Source: Aquibium pacificus
GTDB taxonomy: Bacteria; Pseudomonadota; Alphaproteobacteria; Rhizobiales; Rhizobiaceae
Direction: 5' to 3'
Assembly (NCBI RefSeq): GCF_040839445.1
Contig: NZ_JBDPGJ010000001.1
Coordinates: forward strand, 806,001-870,000
DNA length: 64,000 nt
The notes under the pieces were generated by a model. It had not been told where the DNA came from and did not search any database. It saw nothing but the letters and a program-made list of their open reading frames with translations. Below are positions 27,513-35,996 of this stretch, piece after piece. Position numbers and translations under genes: made by a program. Each line of letters starts with the position of its first letter. The stretch's first letter is position 1.

Positions 27513-30272
27513 ATGAACGAAGCCCTCAAAGCCACGAACTTCGGTACCGCCCAGCCGATCCTCGAGATCGAGAACCTCTCGATCTCCTTTTTTACCCGCG
27601 CCGGCGAGATTCCCGCCGTCATGGACTTCTCCTGCAAGGTGATGCCGGGCGAAGCCATGGGGCTGGTCGGCGAATCCGGCTGTGGTAAGTCGACGGTCGC
27701 GCTCGGCATAATGCGCGACATGGGCAACCGCGGCAGGATCGTCGGCGGCCGCATCAAGTTCATGGGCCGTGACATGGGCGATATGAGCGACGCGGAACTG
27801 CGCGCCATCCGCGGCAACAAGATCGCCATGATCTACCAGGAGCCGATGGCGAGCCTCAATCCGGCCATGAAGGTCGGGCGCCAGCTGATGGAAGTTCCGA
27901 TCCTGCATGAGAAGGCGTCGAAGGAGGAGGCCCACAAACGCTCGGTCGAGATGCTTAAGGCGGTGCGGCTGCCCGACCCAGAGCGTATGATGGGCTCCTA
28001 TCCGCATCAGCTGTCGGGCGGCCAGCAGCAGCGCGTCGTCATCGCCATGGCTCTGCTGTCGAAGCCCGCGCTGCTGCTGCTCGACGAGCCCACCACCGCG
28101 CTCGACGTCACCGTGGAGGCCGGCATCGTCGAACTCGTGCGCGATCTCGGCAAGGAGTTCGGCACCTCCATGCTCTTCATCTCGCACAATCTGGGCCTGA
28201 TCCTGGAGACCTGCGACCGCATCACGGTCATGTACTCCGGCGAGGCGGTGGAGGAGGGTACGGTGCGCGACGTCTTCGACCGCATGCGCCACCCCTATAC
28301 GCAGGGGCTGTTCCGCTCCATCCCGCTGCCCGGCGCCGACAAGAACTCGCGCCCGCTGATCGCCATCCCCGGCCAGCTGCCGCTGCCGCACGAGCGACCG
28401 AGAGGCTGCAATTTCGGTCCGCGCTGCCAGCATTTCATCGAGGGCCTGTGCGATGCGCGCGAGATCCCGATGTATCCGGTCAAGGGGCATCCGGACCATC
28501 TGTCCCGCTGCGTGCGCTTCGACGACATCGACTGGCGCGCGCTCCCCGAGGGCATCGTGCAGAACGAGCCCGTCTCGCCCGGTCCGACGGTGCTCAGGAT
28601 CGAGGACCTGAAGAAGTACTACCGCGTCGCGGCCAACGAGATCTTCGGCGGAGGCGAGGCGCGCACGGTCAAGGCGAACGAATCCATCTCCTTCGAGGCG
28701 CGCGAATCCGAGACCGTCGCGATCGTGGGCGAATCCGGCTGCGGAAAATCCACGCTCGCCAAGGTGCTGCTCGGCCTCGAGACCGCGACTTCGGGCACGA
28801 TCCGCCTCGGCAATGCCGAGATCCAGAACACGCCGATCGAGGAACGCGACGTCGACACCATCTCGTCGATCCAGATGGTGTTCCAGAACCCGTTCGACAC
28901 GCTGAACCCCAGTCACTCGGTGGGTTCGCAGATCATCCGCACGCTGGAGAAGTTCAAGGTCGGCAAGACCCAGTCGGAGCGGCAGGGACGCATGCTGGAA
29001 CTGCTCGACCTGGTGAAGCTGCCGCGCGCCTTCGCCACCCGCATGCCGCGCCAGCTCTCCGGCGGGCAGAAGCAGCGCATCGGCGTCGCGCGCGCCTTCG
29101 CCGGCAATGCCCGCGTGGTCGTGGCCGACGAGCCGGTCTCCGCCCTCGACGTCTCGGTCCAGGCTGCTGTAACGGAACTCCTGATGGACGTGCAGCGGCG
29201 TAACCGCACGACCATGCTGTTCATCAGCCACGACCTCTCCGTCGTGCGCTATCTCGCCGACCGTGTGGTGGTGATGTATCTCGGCTACATCGTCGAGCAG
29301 GGCACGACGGACCAGATCTTCGCGCCGCCCTATCACCCCTATACCGAGGCGCTGCTTTCGGCGATCCCGATCGCCGATACGAGCGTGGTCAAGAAGCACA
29401 TCGTGCTCGAAGGTGACATCCCGTCGGCCATGAACCCGCCGAGCGGCTGTCCCTTCCAGACGCGCTGCCGCTGGAAATCGCGCGTTCCCGACAATCTGTG
29501 CGAGACGCAGGTGCCGCCCTTCCGCGAGCTCGGCAACGGCCATCGCAGCCTGTGCTGGCTCGACGAAGAGGAACTGGCCTCGATGGAGCCGGTCATCACG
29601 CTTGGCCGCAAGGACGAGGCGGCGGAGCCTGCCCCGGGCGCAGCGCCGCAGAAGCCGACGCGCTCCGCTCCGGCCGCCGCGGAACAGGCGGCCGCACCCG
29701 CCAGGAAGGCGAGGGCGCTGCCGCGCGCCAGTTCGCTCGACGACGATGGGACGCACGCCGAGGAGCCGGTGGCGCGGTCGCGCGAGTCCGGCGCCCGCTC
29801 CGCGATACCCGGCGAATCCTCGCCCAAGCGGCGCGGCCGGGAAGTCGGCTCAGGCCGCCAGGCCGTCGACCCCAATGTCATCCCCGGCGAGGCCGAACCG
29901 AAGGCGAAACCCGCCGGGAAACCCGCCGCCGCCGAGGAAGAGCCGATCCATCCCTATGCGGAAGCCTCCCCCGCGGTCGGCGTGACCGCCGAAGACGAAA
30001 ACCGCCCCGCCGGCACGAAGCGCCCCGACCGGCCGGACGACCTGAAGATGATCGCCGGCGTCGGCCCCAAGATCGAGGCGACGCTCAACGGTCTCGGCAT
30101 CTACACCTACGCGCAGATCGCCGCCTGGACGAAGGCAGAACGCCAGTGGGTCGACGGCTTCCTGAAGTTCCGCGGCCGCATCGACCGCGACGAATGGGTC
30201 AGGCAAGCCGAAGCGCTCGCCAAGGGCGGCGTGGAGGAATACGTGCGGGTGTTCGGCAGGAAGCCGCGGTAG
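27513..30272 (+). CDS. Double ABC ATPase with helix-hairpin-helix C-terminal tail
   Basis: A 919-aa protein holding both ATPases of a peptide-type importer plus an extra tail. Domain 1 (about 15-330): Walker A GESGCGKST near 52, signature LSGGQQQR, Walker B LLLLDEP. Domain 2 (about 355-690): GESGCGKST near 405, LSGGQKQR near 515, VVVADEP. Each is followed by an oligopeptide_transporter C-terminal segment with clustered Cys (FGPRCQHFIEGLC; FQTRCRWKSRVPDNLC). Then a 150-residue low-complexity Ala/Pro/Glu linker, and residues about 842-919 form a helix-hairpin-helix module with IAGVGPKIEATLNGLGIYTY, like the C-terminal extension of rhizobial NuoE and ribosomal L21-type proteins. The ATG at 27513 follows GGGAG. 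The tail's role is unknown. Confidence 0.9.
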   Translation: MNEALKATNFGTAQPILEIENLSISFFTRAGEIPAVMDFSCKVMPGEAMGLVGESGCGKSTVALGIMRDMGNRGRIVGGRIKFMGRDMGDMSDAELRAIRGNKIAMIYQEPMASLNPAMKVGRQLMEVPILHEKASKEEAHKRSVEMLKAVRLPDPERMMGSYPHQLSGGQQQRVVIAMALLSKPALLLLDEPTTALDVTVEAGIVELVRDLGKEFGTSMLFISHNLGLILETCDRITVMYSGEAVEEGTVRDVFDRMRHPYTQGLFRSIPLPGADKNSRPLIAIPGQLPLPHERPRGCNFGPRCQHFIEGLCDAREIPMYPVKGHPDHLSRCVRFDDIDWRALPEGIVQNEPVSPGPTVLRIEDLKKYYRVAANEIFGGGEARTVKANESISFEARESETVAIVGESGCGKSTLAKVLLGLETATSGTIRLGNAEIQNTPIEERDVDTISSIQMVFQNPFDTLNPSHSVGSQIIRTLEKFKVGKTQSERQGRMLELLDLVKLPRAFATRMPRQLSGGQKQRIGVARAFAGNARVVVADEPVSALDVSVQAAVTELLMDVQRRNRTTMLFISHDLSVVRYLADRVVVMYLGYIVEQGTTDQIFAPPYHPYTEALLSAIPIADTSVVKKHIVLEGDIPSAMNPPSGCPFQTRCRWKSRVPDNLCETQVPPFRELGNGHRSLCWLDEEELASMEPVITLGRKDEAAEPAPGAAPQKPTRSAPAAAEQAAAPARKARALPRASSLDDDGTHAEEPVARSRESGARSAIPGESSPKRRGREVGSGRQAVDPNVIPGEAEPKAKPAGKPAAAEEEPIHPYAEASPAVGVTAEDENRPAGTKRPDRPDDLKMIAGVGPKIEATLNGLGIYTYAQIAAWTKAERQWVDGFLKFRGRIDRDEWVRQAEALAKGGVEEYVRVFGRKPR

Positions 30273-30381
30273 GGTCGACCGGCTTCTCCGGGGCCGAAGT
30301 CCGGATCGATCGGGGACGGTCTTCCGGGCCGGTGGCGCAGCGGCTATGCTGGCCGCCGCCTGCACGAGAGCTTGCCGCCAC

Positions 30382-31143
30382 ATGCCGCTGAAGATCGTCC
30401 GCCGTCTGATACCGGACTGGGGCACCACCTATGGCCCCCCGGGCGACGGTCCCTTCCCGGCGGTCATGATCCTCCACGGCTCCGAAGGTGCATGGTCCGG
30501 GTGGAGCCATCGCAACGCGGCCATCCTTGCCGCGCACGGTTTCCTCGCCTTTCCCTTCGGATATTCCAGCGGCGGCAACGCCTGGAATGCCGGCAGCATC
30601 GTCGACGTGCCGCTCGACCGGACGGTCGAGGCGCTCGCCGCGCTGCGGGCGTACCGCTTCGCAGGCCCGAAAACCGGCATCTACGGCGTTTCGCGAGGCG
30701 CCGAACATGTGCTGCTTCTCGTCTCTCTCATGCTTCGCGACGGTGTTGAGGGCGTGCCGGAGGCACTCGCGGCCCACAGTCCGCCGGATGTCGTCTGCGG
30801 AGCCTTCGACGCGCGCAGATGGCGCGATGCGGGCGACCCCGGCTGGCAATCGTGGGATCCCGGCCACCGCGCCTGGTCCTGGCGAGGCTCCACGGAGGGA
30901 TTGCTTCCCACGACGCCGATCGCGATCGAGGCCTACGAAGGTCCGCTGTTCCTGAGCCACGGAACCGCCGACCGCGTCTGGTCCGTCGACATGACGCGGC
31001 GGCTCGCCGAGCGGCTTCATCGTCACGGCAGGACGCCGGAGATTCACTATTACGAAGGGCAGGACCACATTCCCGGAAGCGCGGCCGAGAACGAGCATCA
31101 CGAACACCTGATCGCGTTTCTCGAACGCAATCTGGCGCCCTGA
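30382..31143 (+). CDS. Alpha/beta hydrolase (dienelactone hydrolase / BAAT-like)
   Basis: A 253-aa serine hydrolase. The HG oxyanion motif is in MILHGSEGAWSGW, the nucleophile Ser in GVSRGAE (about 103), Asp in HGTADRVW (about 194) and His in GQDHIPG (about 228). The fold matches the dienelactone hydrolase/bile acid acyl transferase C-terminal group. A start at 30346 is possible but 30382 gives a better-conserved beginning. It is monocistronic, convergent with the acyl-CoA dehydrogenase-like gene. Substrate unknown. Confidence 0.82.
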   Translation: MPLKIVRRLIPDWGTTYGPPGDGPFPAVMILHGSEGAWSGWSHRNAAILAAHGFLAFPFGYSSGGNAWNAGSIVDVPLDRTVEALAALRAYRFAGPKTGIYGVSRGAEHVLLLVSLMLRDGVEGVPEALAAHSPPDVVCGAFDARRWRDAGDPGWQSWDPGHRAWSWRGSTEGLLPTTPIAIEAYEGPLFLSHGTADRVWSVDMTRRLAERLHRHGRTPEIHYYEGQDHIPGSAAENEHHEHLIAFLERNLAP

Positions 31144-31157
31144 AGGTAGGCGCGGCA

Positions 31158-31189
31158 ACGCCGGCCTCCCGTCTGGAAAGGGCCGGCGT
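31158..31189. terminator. Hairpin between convergent genes
   Basis: ACGCCGGCC and GGCCGGCGT form a 9-bp stem with a 14-base loop, 14 bases after the hydrolase stop and before the end of the convergent dehydrogenase gene. No strong T run; likely a bidirectional terminator. Confidence 0.55.
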
Positions 31190-31208
31190 CCTTGTCGTGC
31201 GACGCGGC

Positions 31209-32384
31209 TCAGAACACCGTCGCGGTCGAAAGCCCCAGCGCCGTTGCGCCGGCATAGACCGCCTGCGGCCCGGCCTGGAGCGGGTGGAAGCGCGCGCCCT
31301 GGATGTCGCGGAAGCGGCGTTCCAGGCCGTTGGCGCGGTAGAAGGACGCGCCGCCGGCAAGCTCCATCGCCAGTTCGACGGCGGCGATCGCGTGCCGGGC
31401 GACCAGCGTGCGGCCGATCATCACCTCGTTGACCGTGTCCGCCGACGGCGCGTTGCGGGCGACAACGTCGAGCATCCAGCGGTGCGCGATCTGGGCGGCG
31501 CGCAGTTCGGTGTCCATGCGGCCGGCGAGCGAAAGGTCCGGCTGCGGCTTGCGCTTGGCGATGTCGATTGCGATGTCGCGGGCGCTTTCGGCCACGCCGA
31601 GATAGACGGCATAGATCAGCGGGAAGGCGATCGTGGCAATGATCTGGAACACCGGATGCCATTCGCCCGCCTTGCGCGAGAAGGCGACGCCGGCGTCCGG
31701 TATGAGCAGGTTCTCGATCACGACGTCGTTGGAGGCGGTGCCGCGCATGCCCATCGTACGCCAGGTGTCCTCGATGCGCACTTCCGGCGCCTTCATCGGC
31801 ACGCCGAAGTGGATGACGGAACGGCTTCCGTCTTCGGCTTCGTGGATTGCGCCGGTCATCAGGATGTTGCCCGCCTCAGCGCCGGAGGTGAACACTTTTC
31901 GAGCGGTCACCCGATAGCCGCCCTCGACCTTCTCGGCCTTGCCGGAACCGCCGATCCAGTCCGAGCCACCGGAGGAGAGCAGGATGATCCGCTCGGCCGC
32001 GATGCGCTTCAGGAGCGGTTCGGCGGCGGCGACCTTCTGGTGACGCCAGCGCCATGCGGGGATGGCCACCTGGTGCGTGTGCATGGAGAAGGCCAGCGCG
32101 GTAGAGCCGCAGGCGCGGCCCAGAATGCGCAGCATTTCGGCGAGTTCAGGCACCTCGGCCCCGCCGCCGCCGAGTTCGGCCGGAACGCCGGCCTCGACGA
32201 GACCGGCTTCCTTCAGGAGCGCGTAGTTCTCCGCCACGAAACGGTCGTTCCGGTCGATGTCGGCGGATCGTCCGGCGAGCGCCGGGGCAAGGGTGGTGGC
32301 GATTTCGACGACATCCGGCGCGGCTTCGCTTCCGCTGCCGGACGGCAGGCTAGCGAGGGTCTTCAAGGCGGGCTGGGCAGACAT
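31209..32384 (-). CDS. Acyl-CoA dehydrogenase family protein
   Basis: A 391-aa FAD-dependent dehydrogenase-like protein with N-terminal helical domain (VEAGVPAELGGGG), middle beta domain (RKVFTSGAEAGNILMTG) and C-terminal helical domain (ALAGGASFYRANGLERRFRDIQGA). The C-terminal half resembles the flavin-dependent monooxygenase branch (DszC/SfnB/HpaH-like), in which the canonical Glu base is absent, so oxygen chemistry rather than acyl-CoA oxidation is possible. It is divergent from an HxlR regulator, which may control it. Confidence 0.82.
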   Translation of the reverse strand: MSAQPALKTLASLPSGSGSEAAPDVVEIATTLAPALAGRSADIDRNDRFVAENYALLKEAGLVEAGVPAELGGGGAEVPELAEMLRILGRACGSTALAFSMHTHQVAIPAWRWRHQKVAAAEPLLKRIAAERIILLSSGGSDWIGGSGKAEKVEGGYRVTARKVFTSGAEAGNILMTGAIHEAEDGSRSVIHFGVPMKAPEVRIEDTWRTMGMRGTASNDVVIENLLIPDAGVAFSRKAGEWHPVFQIIATIAFPLIYAVYLGVAESARDIAIDIAKRKPQPDLSLAGRMDTELRAAQIAHRWMLDVVARNAPSADTVNEVMIGRTLVARHAIAAVELAMELAGGASFYRANGLERRFRDIQGARFHPLQAGPQAVYAGATALGLSTATVF

Positions 32385-32521
32385 AGCGATCTCCTGTGCT
32401 TGGTTCGATATCCCACGGTCTCACCAACGGCGTCGTCATTCCAGTTCAGGAACTGTACCGCAGTCGTATCCGGCGCGCGGATTTTGGAGTAGGATGGCTG
32501 CGAGCAGGCAAGGGAGGCACG

Positions 32522-33214
32522 ATGCAGGAGCGTGGCGGCTACGGACAGTTCTGTCCGGTCTCGATGGCTTCGGAAATACTTTGTAGCCGCTGGACCACGC
32601 TGGTGGTGCGCGAACTGCTCTGCGGCAGCACGCGCTTCAACGATTTGCGGCGGGGCGTGCCGAAGATGTCGCCGGCGTTGCTGTCCAAACGGCTCAAGGA
32701 ACTGCAGCGATCCGGCATCGTCGTCGTCAGGCGCCGCGCGAACGGGTCCGTCGACTATCACCTCTCGGAAGCGGGCGAGGACCTGCGGCCCCTGATCATG
32801 GGGCTCGGCAACTGGGCCCAGCGCTGGATGGAATCGCGGCTGTCGCTGAAGAACCTCGATCCGTCGCTGCTCATGTGGGACATGCGCCGCCACGTCGTCG
32901 TGAAGCTCTTGCCGGAGAGGCGTTGCACGATACAGTTTCTGTACTCGGAACTTCCCGCCCCGCAGAAGAGCTGGTGGCTGGTGGTGGAGGGGGGAGCAGC
33001 GGACCTGTGCAGCTTCGACCCGGGCCACGAGCTCGACCTCCTCGTCAGGAGTTCACTGCGAACGATGACGGCGATCTGGATGGGTCTTTCCACTATCCGG
33101 AAGGAAGCCGACAGCGGCGAACTGGAGATCGAGGGCGACGCGTCGTTGGCCAGTTCCATGCAGCAATGGCTCGGCCTCAGCCCCTTCGCGCACGAGCCGA
33201 GACGCGTGCAGTAG
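32522..33214 (+). CDS. HxlR family transcriptional regulator
   Basis: A 230-aa DNA-binding protein. The winged helix lies at about residues 10-105, with the HxlR hallmark CPVSMASEILCSRWTTLVVR and RFNDLRRGVPKMSPALLSKR. It has an additional C-terminal domain of about 110 residues (SCP2/sterol-carrier-like in related regulators) that may bind a hydrophobic ligand. The Cys near residue 11 matches the redox/electrophile-sensing position of many HxlR proteins. Divergent from the acyl-CoA dehydrogenase-like gene with 137 bases between the starts. Confidence 0.88.
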   Translation: MQERGGYGQFCPVSMASEILCSRWTTLVVRELLCGSTRFNDLRRGVPKMSPALLSKRLKELQRSGIVVVRRRANGSVDYHLSEAGEDLRPLIMGLGNWAQRWMESRLSLKNLDPSLLMWDMRRHVVVKLLPERRCTIQFLYSELPAPQKSWWLVVEGGAADLCSFDPGHELDLLVRSSLRTMTAIWMGLSTIRKEADSGELEIEGDASLASSMQQWLGLSPFAHEPRRVQ

Positions 33215-33494
33215 AACGGTAGATGCCAAAGCATCGCCGCGCCCCCATCGTTCGTCGGGCCGGTGCATTTCCCGCGTGGGAATAAGTTCTGCCCCGGAAG
33301 CATGGGGGCTGGAGCCGTTACATGCCCTTTTTTCTTCGGATTGTTCATCCTGCGCATTTTGCTGCTCGCTTCCGAGTAAGTACCTTCAGTTTCACCGGAT
33401 CATCCTATGTCCTCCCTTATCGACTGACAGTTGAATAGTCTTTCTCGATACGCTATCAAAGTTGGGTTTCAACGGTTCCAGGGGGGAGACGGTT
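33215..33494. other. AT-richer intergenic boundary of the exported-protein island
   Basis: About 280 bases without a supported gene. Base composition falls sharply here (for example TTTTTTCTTCGGATTG and TTGAATAGTCTTTCTCGATA) relative to the left flank. It probably holds the promoter for the small exported protein that follows. Confidence 0.5.
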
Positions 33495-33878
33495 TTGCGC
33501 CAGATGATCAAGTTCCTAGCCATTTCAGGCTTGATGTTCGCGGCCTCCGGCGTAGCGGACGCAAAACATCAGATCACCAAGAACGTAAAAAGTGGTGAGA
33601 CTACTTATGTTTCAGATAATTTCAACTGCAAGGGCGGAGCCGTTTCTGCCACGATCTCAACGCCACCTACCAACGGCACAGCAAAGGTTGTCGTCGTTAC
33701 CGAAGCCGTGAGTGCGAAGAAGCTGAAGATGACGAACTTTCCTTCGTGCGAAGGGAAGGTGATGAAAATATACTATATTCAATATACCTCCAAGAAAGGG
33801 TATAGAGGTTCCGATAAAATTGGTGTAACATGGAGCGGGACAAAACGACAGTATTTCTATAGCGTAAACGTGAAATAG
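33495..33878 (+). CDS. Small exported protein of unknown function
   Basis: A 127-aa protein from a TTG start at 33495 placed 7 bases after GGGGAG; the ATG at 33504 is the alternative. A signal peptide (IKFLAISGLMFAASGVADA) precedes a beta-rich mature part of about 100 residues with two Cys. The pattern IYYIQYTSKKGYRGSDKIGV resembles the GYxGxDxxxV motif of bacterial Ig/cadherin-like domains, so a single Ig-like fold is possible. Codon use is much less GC-biased than its neighbours outside the island. Confidence 0.65.
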   Translation: MRQMIKFLAISGLMFAASGVADAKHQITKNVKSGETTYVSDNFNCKGGAVSATISTPPTNGTAKVVVVTEAVSAKKLKMTNFPSCEGKVMKIYYIQYTSKKGYRGSDKIGVTWSGTKRQYFYSVNVK

Positions 33879-33921
33879 AAGAATTATTACTGGATGCGAT
33901 AGAGCTTGTAAGGATATTTTT

Positions 33922-34197
33922 ATGGAATATTCTACAAAATTTCTTGCAATGATTGCCTTTCTTTCAGTATTGACGACGATTTCAGAGCCTGCTTTCGCCA
34001 ATTTCACGTGTTCGGTGCAGTGCACGAATGCGTCGGGAGCGCCAGCAGGTAAGAAAACGACGTCGAGCGTTCAGCAACCTCAGCAGTGCGAACCGTTTAT
34101 AAAGAAAGAGGCAAAGAAATGTCCTGGTGGCAACGCCAACGGGGATGCCGGCGGGTACGCCACGATCAAGATTCGCGACGGGAAGCCTGTGAGGTAG
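33922..34197 (+). CDS. Small Cys-containing exported protein
   Basis: A 91-aa protein with a ribosome-binding site AAGGA before the ATG at 33922. The signal peptide ends near SEPAFA; the mature peptide is about 64 residues with four Cys (CSVQC, CEP, KKCPGG) that could form two disulfides. It lies 43 bases after the previous exported-protein gene and is probably co-transcribed. No family recognised. Confidence 0.6.
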   Translation: MEYSTKFLAMIAFLSVLTTISEPAFANFTCSVQCTNASGAPAGKKTTSSVQQPQQCEPFIKKEAKKCPGGNANGDAGGYATIKIRDGKPVR

Positions 34198-34228
34198 ACT
34201 TCCTCCGACGGGGAAACCACAGGCCTCC

Positions 34229-34537
34229 CTACTCCGCCAGCGGGCCAGTCAGTTCCGCCTTGCTGCTCGCCTTGTCGAAGATGCAGATCGAGCGCTCCGA
34301 GCCCCAGTTGGCGGTCACTGTGACGACCGCCGCGCCGTAGCTTTCGGAACCGAACGGAACCACGTTCACGTCGACGGTGTCGACATTGCCCTGAACGAGT
34401 GCGCGGCAGGTGTCCTCGACCTCCTGATGGAATTCCGCCCAGGCGTCGTCGCTGGAAGCGAAAGCGGGCGCCGACGCGAATATCTGGCATGAGACGAGGA
34501 GAAGAAGAGCGATCAGGCTGCGTACGGGCGGCTCCAT
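34229..34537 (-). CDS. Small exported protein of unknown function
   Basis: A 102-aa protein beginning at the ATG at 34537, with a hydrophobic signal peptide (SLIALLLLVSCQIFASAPAFA). The mature part of about 75 residues has two Cys (DTCRAL, SICIFD), suggesting one disulfide, and a central beta stretch YGAAVVTVTANWG. No family recognised. It is convergent with the pair to the left and follows two more exported-protein genes on the same strand. Confidence 0.6.
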   Translation of the reverse strand: MEPPVRSLIALLLLVSCQIFASAPAFASSDDAWAEFHQEVEDTCRALVQGNVDTVDVNVVPFGSESYGAAVVTVTANWGSERSICIFDKASSKAELTGPLAE

Positions 34538-34595
34538 TGTAAATGCAGCATCGCTAATGTCAGACGGATGGCGCCGGGGCAATGATGTCGATGCG

Positions 34596-35003
34596 CTAAC
34601 GGAACTTATTGCCGTCCCATTTGATCGGAACTTCATCGCCGCCATGGCTGGACAGGTAGATATCGGGGGGATTTTCGTCGGAGAGCCTGAGACTTCCGCT
34701 CATCGTTTCCAATTCCAGATGAAGCAGGCTGCCCTTGCGAACGTAGATCAGAACGTCACAGAGCTGCATGCCGCAGAAACCGCTCTGCGACGAGCCGCAC
34801 CAGATTCCGCGGTGGTTGATGATCAGGTCGTCCCTGCCATCGCCCGTGATGTCGCGTTCGATAGCGCTCTCCGGCCGGATCGTGCCGGGGCCCTCGCATG
34901 CTTTGGAAACCTCCTGGTCGATGAGATATTTCGCCGCCTTGGACTGCGCCAGCGCCGGTGCCGATAGACCGAATACTACTAGAACACACAGGAAAAATCG
35001 CAT
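34596..35003 (-). CDS. Exported protein with an FG-GAP/VCBS-like Asp-rich loop
   Basis: A 135-aa exported protein (signal peptide FFLCVLVVFGLSAPALA). The stretch DITGDGRDDLIINHRG is a classical calcium-binding DxxGDGxxD loop of FG-GAP/VCBS repeats, followed by four closely spaced Cys (WCGSSQSGFCGMQLC). Only one repeat is present, far shorter than integrin-like propellers. Similar single-repeat exported proteins occur in rhizobia; function unknown. Confidence 0.68.
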   Translation of the reverse strand: MRFFLCVLVVFGLSAPALAQSKAAKYLIDQEVSKACEGPGTIRPESAIERDITGDGRDDLIINHRGIWCGSSQSGFCGMQLCDVLIYVRKGSLLHLELETMSGSLRLSDENPPDIYLSSHGGDEVPIKWDGNKFR

Positions 35004-35035
35004 GGCAATGAATCTCCCTTATGAAGACCCGCACC

Positions 35036-35398
35036 TCAGGGCGCCGGACATCGATTGTACAGGCTGCCGTTGATCCTGGCCCGGTTCCTTGAAAGGATTT
35101 CGACCACGTCCGTCGTGTAGGCGATTTCCTCTTCCCCCATCCCGACGTCGCATCGTTGTTCGAAGGTGTACTTGTTGCCGCCCTTCTTCATCGACAGGAT
35201 CGTACAGGACGTCTCGAAGCTCGTGACCCCCGTCCGATCGATGGACCACCTATCGTCCGAAATCTGACCGCAAGGCGTGTGGTCTGCTTGCCAGTCTCCG
35301 TAGATTTCAGAGTGGCCGGCTGCGTGGCCCTCGGCTAAGAAAAGGATTGTGAAAGCGCTGAAAAGACACGTCCGATATGGTGAAATAACCTCCATCAT
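35036..35398 (-). CDS. Exported four-Cys protein of unknown function
   Basis: A 120-aa protein from an ATG at 35398 preceded by AAGGA. After a signal peptide (FSAFTILFLAEGHAAG) the mature part begins IYGDWQADHTPCG, with Cys at TPCG, TSCTIL, QRCDVG and the C-terminal NRCPAP. The spacing and the CDxxxxEE stretch resemble the exported protein at 58030, suggesting a shared small beta-barrel-type domain. Function unknown. Confidence 0.62.
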   Translation of the reverse strand: MMEVISPYRTCLFSAFTILFLAEGHAAGHSEIYGDWQADHTPCGQISDDRWSIDRTGVTSFETSCTILSMKKGGNKYTFEQRCDVGMGEEEIAYTTDVVEILSRNRARINGSLYNRCPAP

Positions 35399-35465
35399 AT
35401 TCTTTGTTCCTTGAGTCATCGTATCGAGCAAAATACTTCCTGCTATTTCTCAACTAAGTCAAAAA

Positions 35466-35837
35466 TCAAGGCATTTTATGAAAGCACCAGCGATAGGATG
35501 ACGTCCCATATGGAAACGTCACTGTCATGTTTTTTACACCATTGATCTTGACCGTCCAGATTTCCTGTCCGCTCGGTTCACCTTGTACGTTCATGTCAAG
35601 CGTGACACGATAAGATCCATTCGATTTCTTCACTCTCACGATCGTACCGATCACTTTCGAACTGTTCAGTTCATCCCCAGAATACGATAGAGCCGTCGCA
35701 TTGCTGACGTCCGAGCATCCAACGCTGCTCTCGACGAATATGCCATGACTGAGAGGCAAAGGATCTGCGGCGACCGCAATACTGGATAGAAACATGATGA
35801 ACAGGCCAGTAATATTGACCAATCGGGTCGAGCGCAT
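35466..35837 (-). CDS. Small exported protein of unknown function
   Basis: A 123-aa protein; ATG at 35837 begins a signal peptide (LVNITGLFIMFLSSIAVAA). The mature part of about 100 residues has two Cys, one near the start (SSVGCSD) and one at the end (YRWCFHKMP), probably pairing. Beta-strand-rich with many Ser/Asn, AT-rich codons. Last of four exported-protein genes on this strand. No family recognised. Confidence 0.6.
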   Translation of the reverse strand: MRSTRLVNITGLFIMFLSSIAVAADPLPLSHGIFVESSVGCSDVSNATALSYSGDELNSSKVIGTIVRVKKSNGSYRVTLDMNVQGEPSGQEIWTVKINGVKNMTVTFPYGTSSYRWCFHKMP

Positions 35838-35996
35838 TCCGGTCCAGTCCTGATGAAGCACGATTATAATAGACGAATTCAATTCGAGTTGCACTTATTT
35901 ATTGGGAGCAATGAAAAGTTGCAATCAGAGCATGACTTGCTTCCGGATGGGTCATTCGAAATGGTGTTGCCGGGGCTGGTTCACCATATGGAAGGG

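Noticed and set aside
25192..29756. Two long minus-strand frames across the peptide importer
   Set aside because: His/Asp/Arg-rich shadows typical of high-GC third-position bias; plus-strand transporter genes explain the region.
25863..30272. 1469-codon plus-strand frame suggesting a giant ATPase
   Set aside because: The part before 27513 is out of frame with the two permeases and has no family resemblance; the true start is the ATG at 27513 with a ribosome-binding site.
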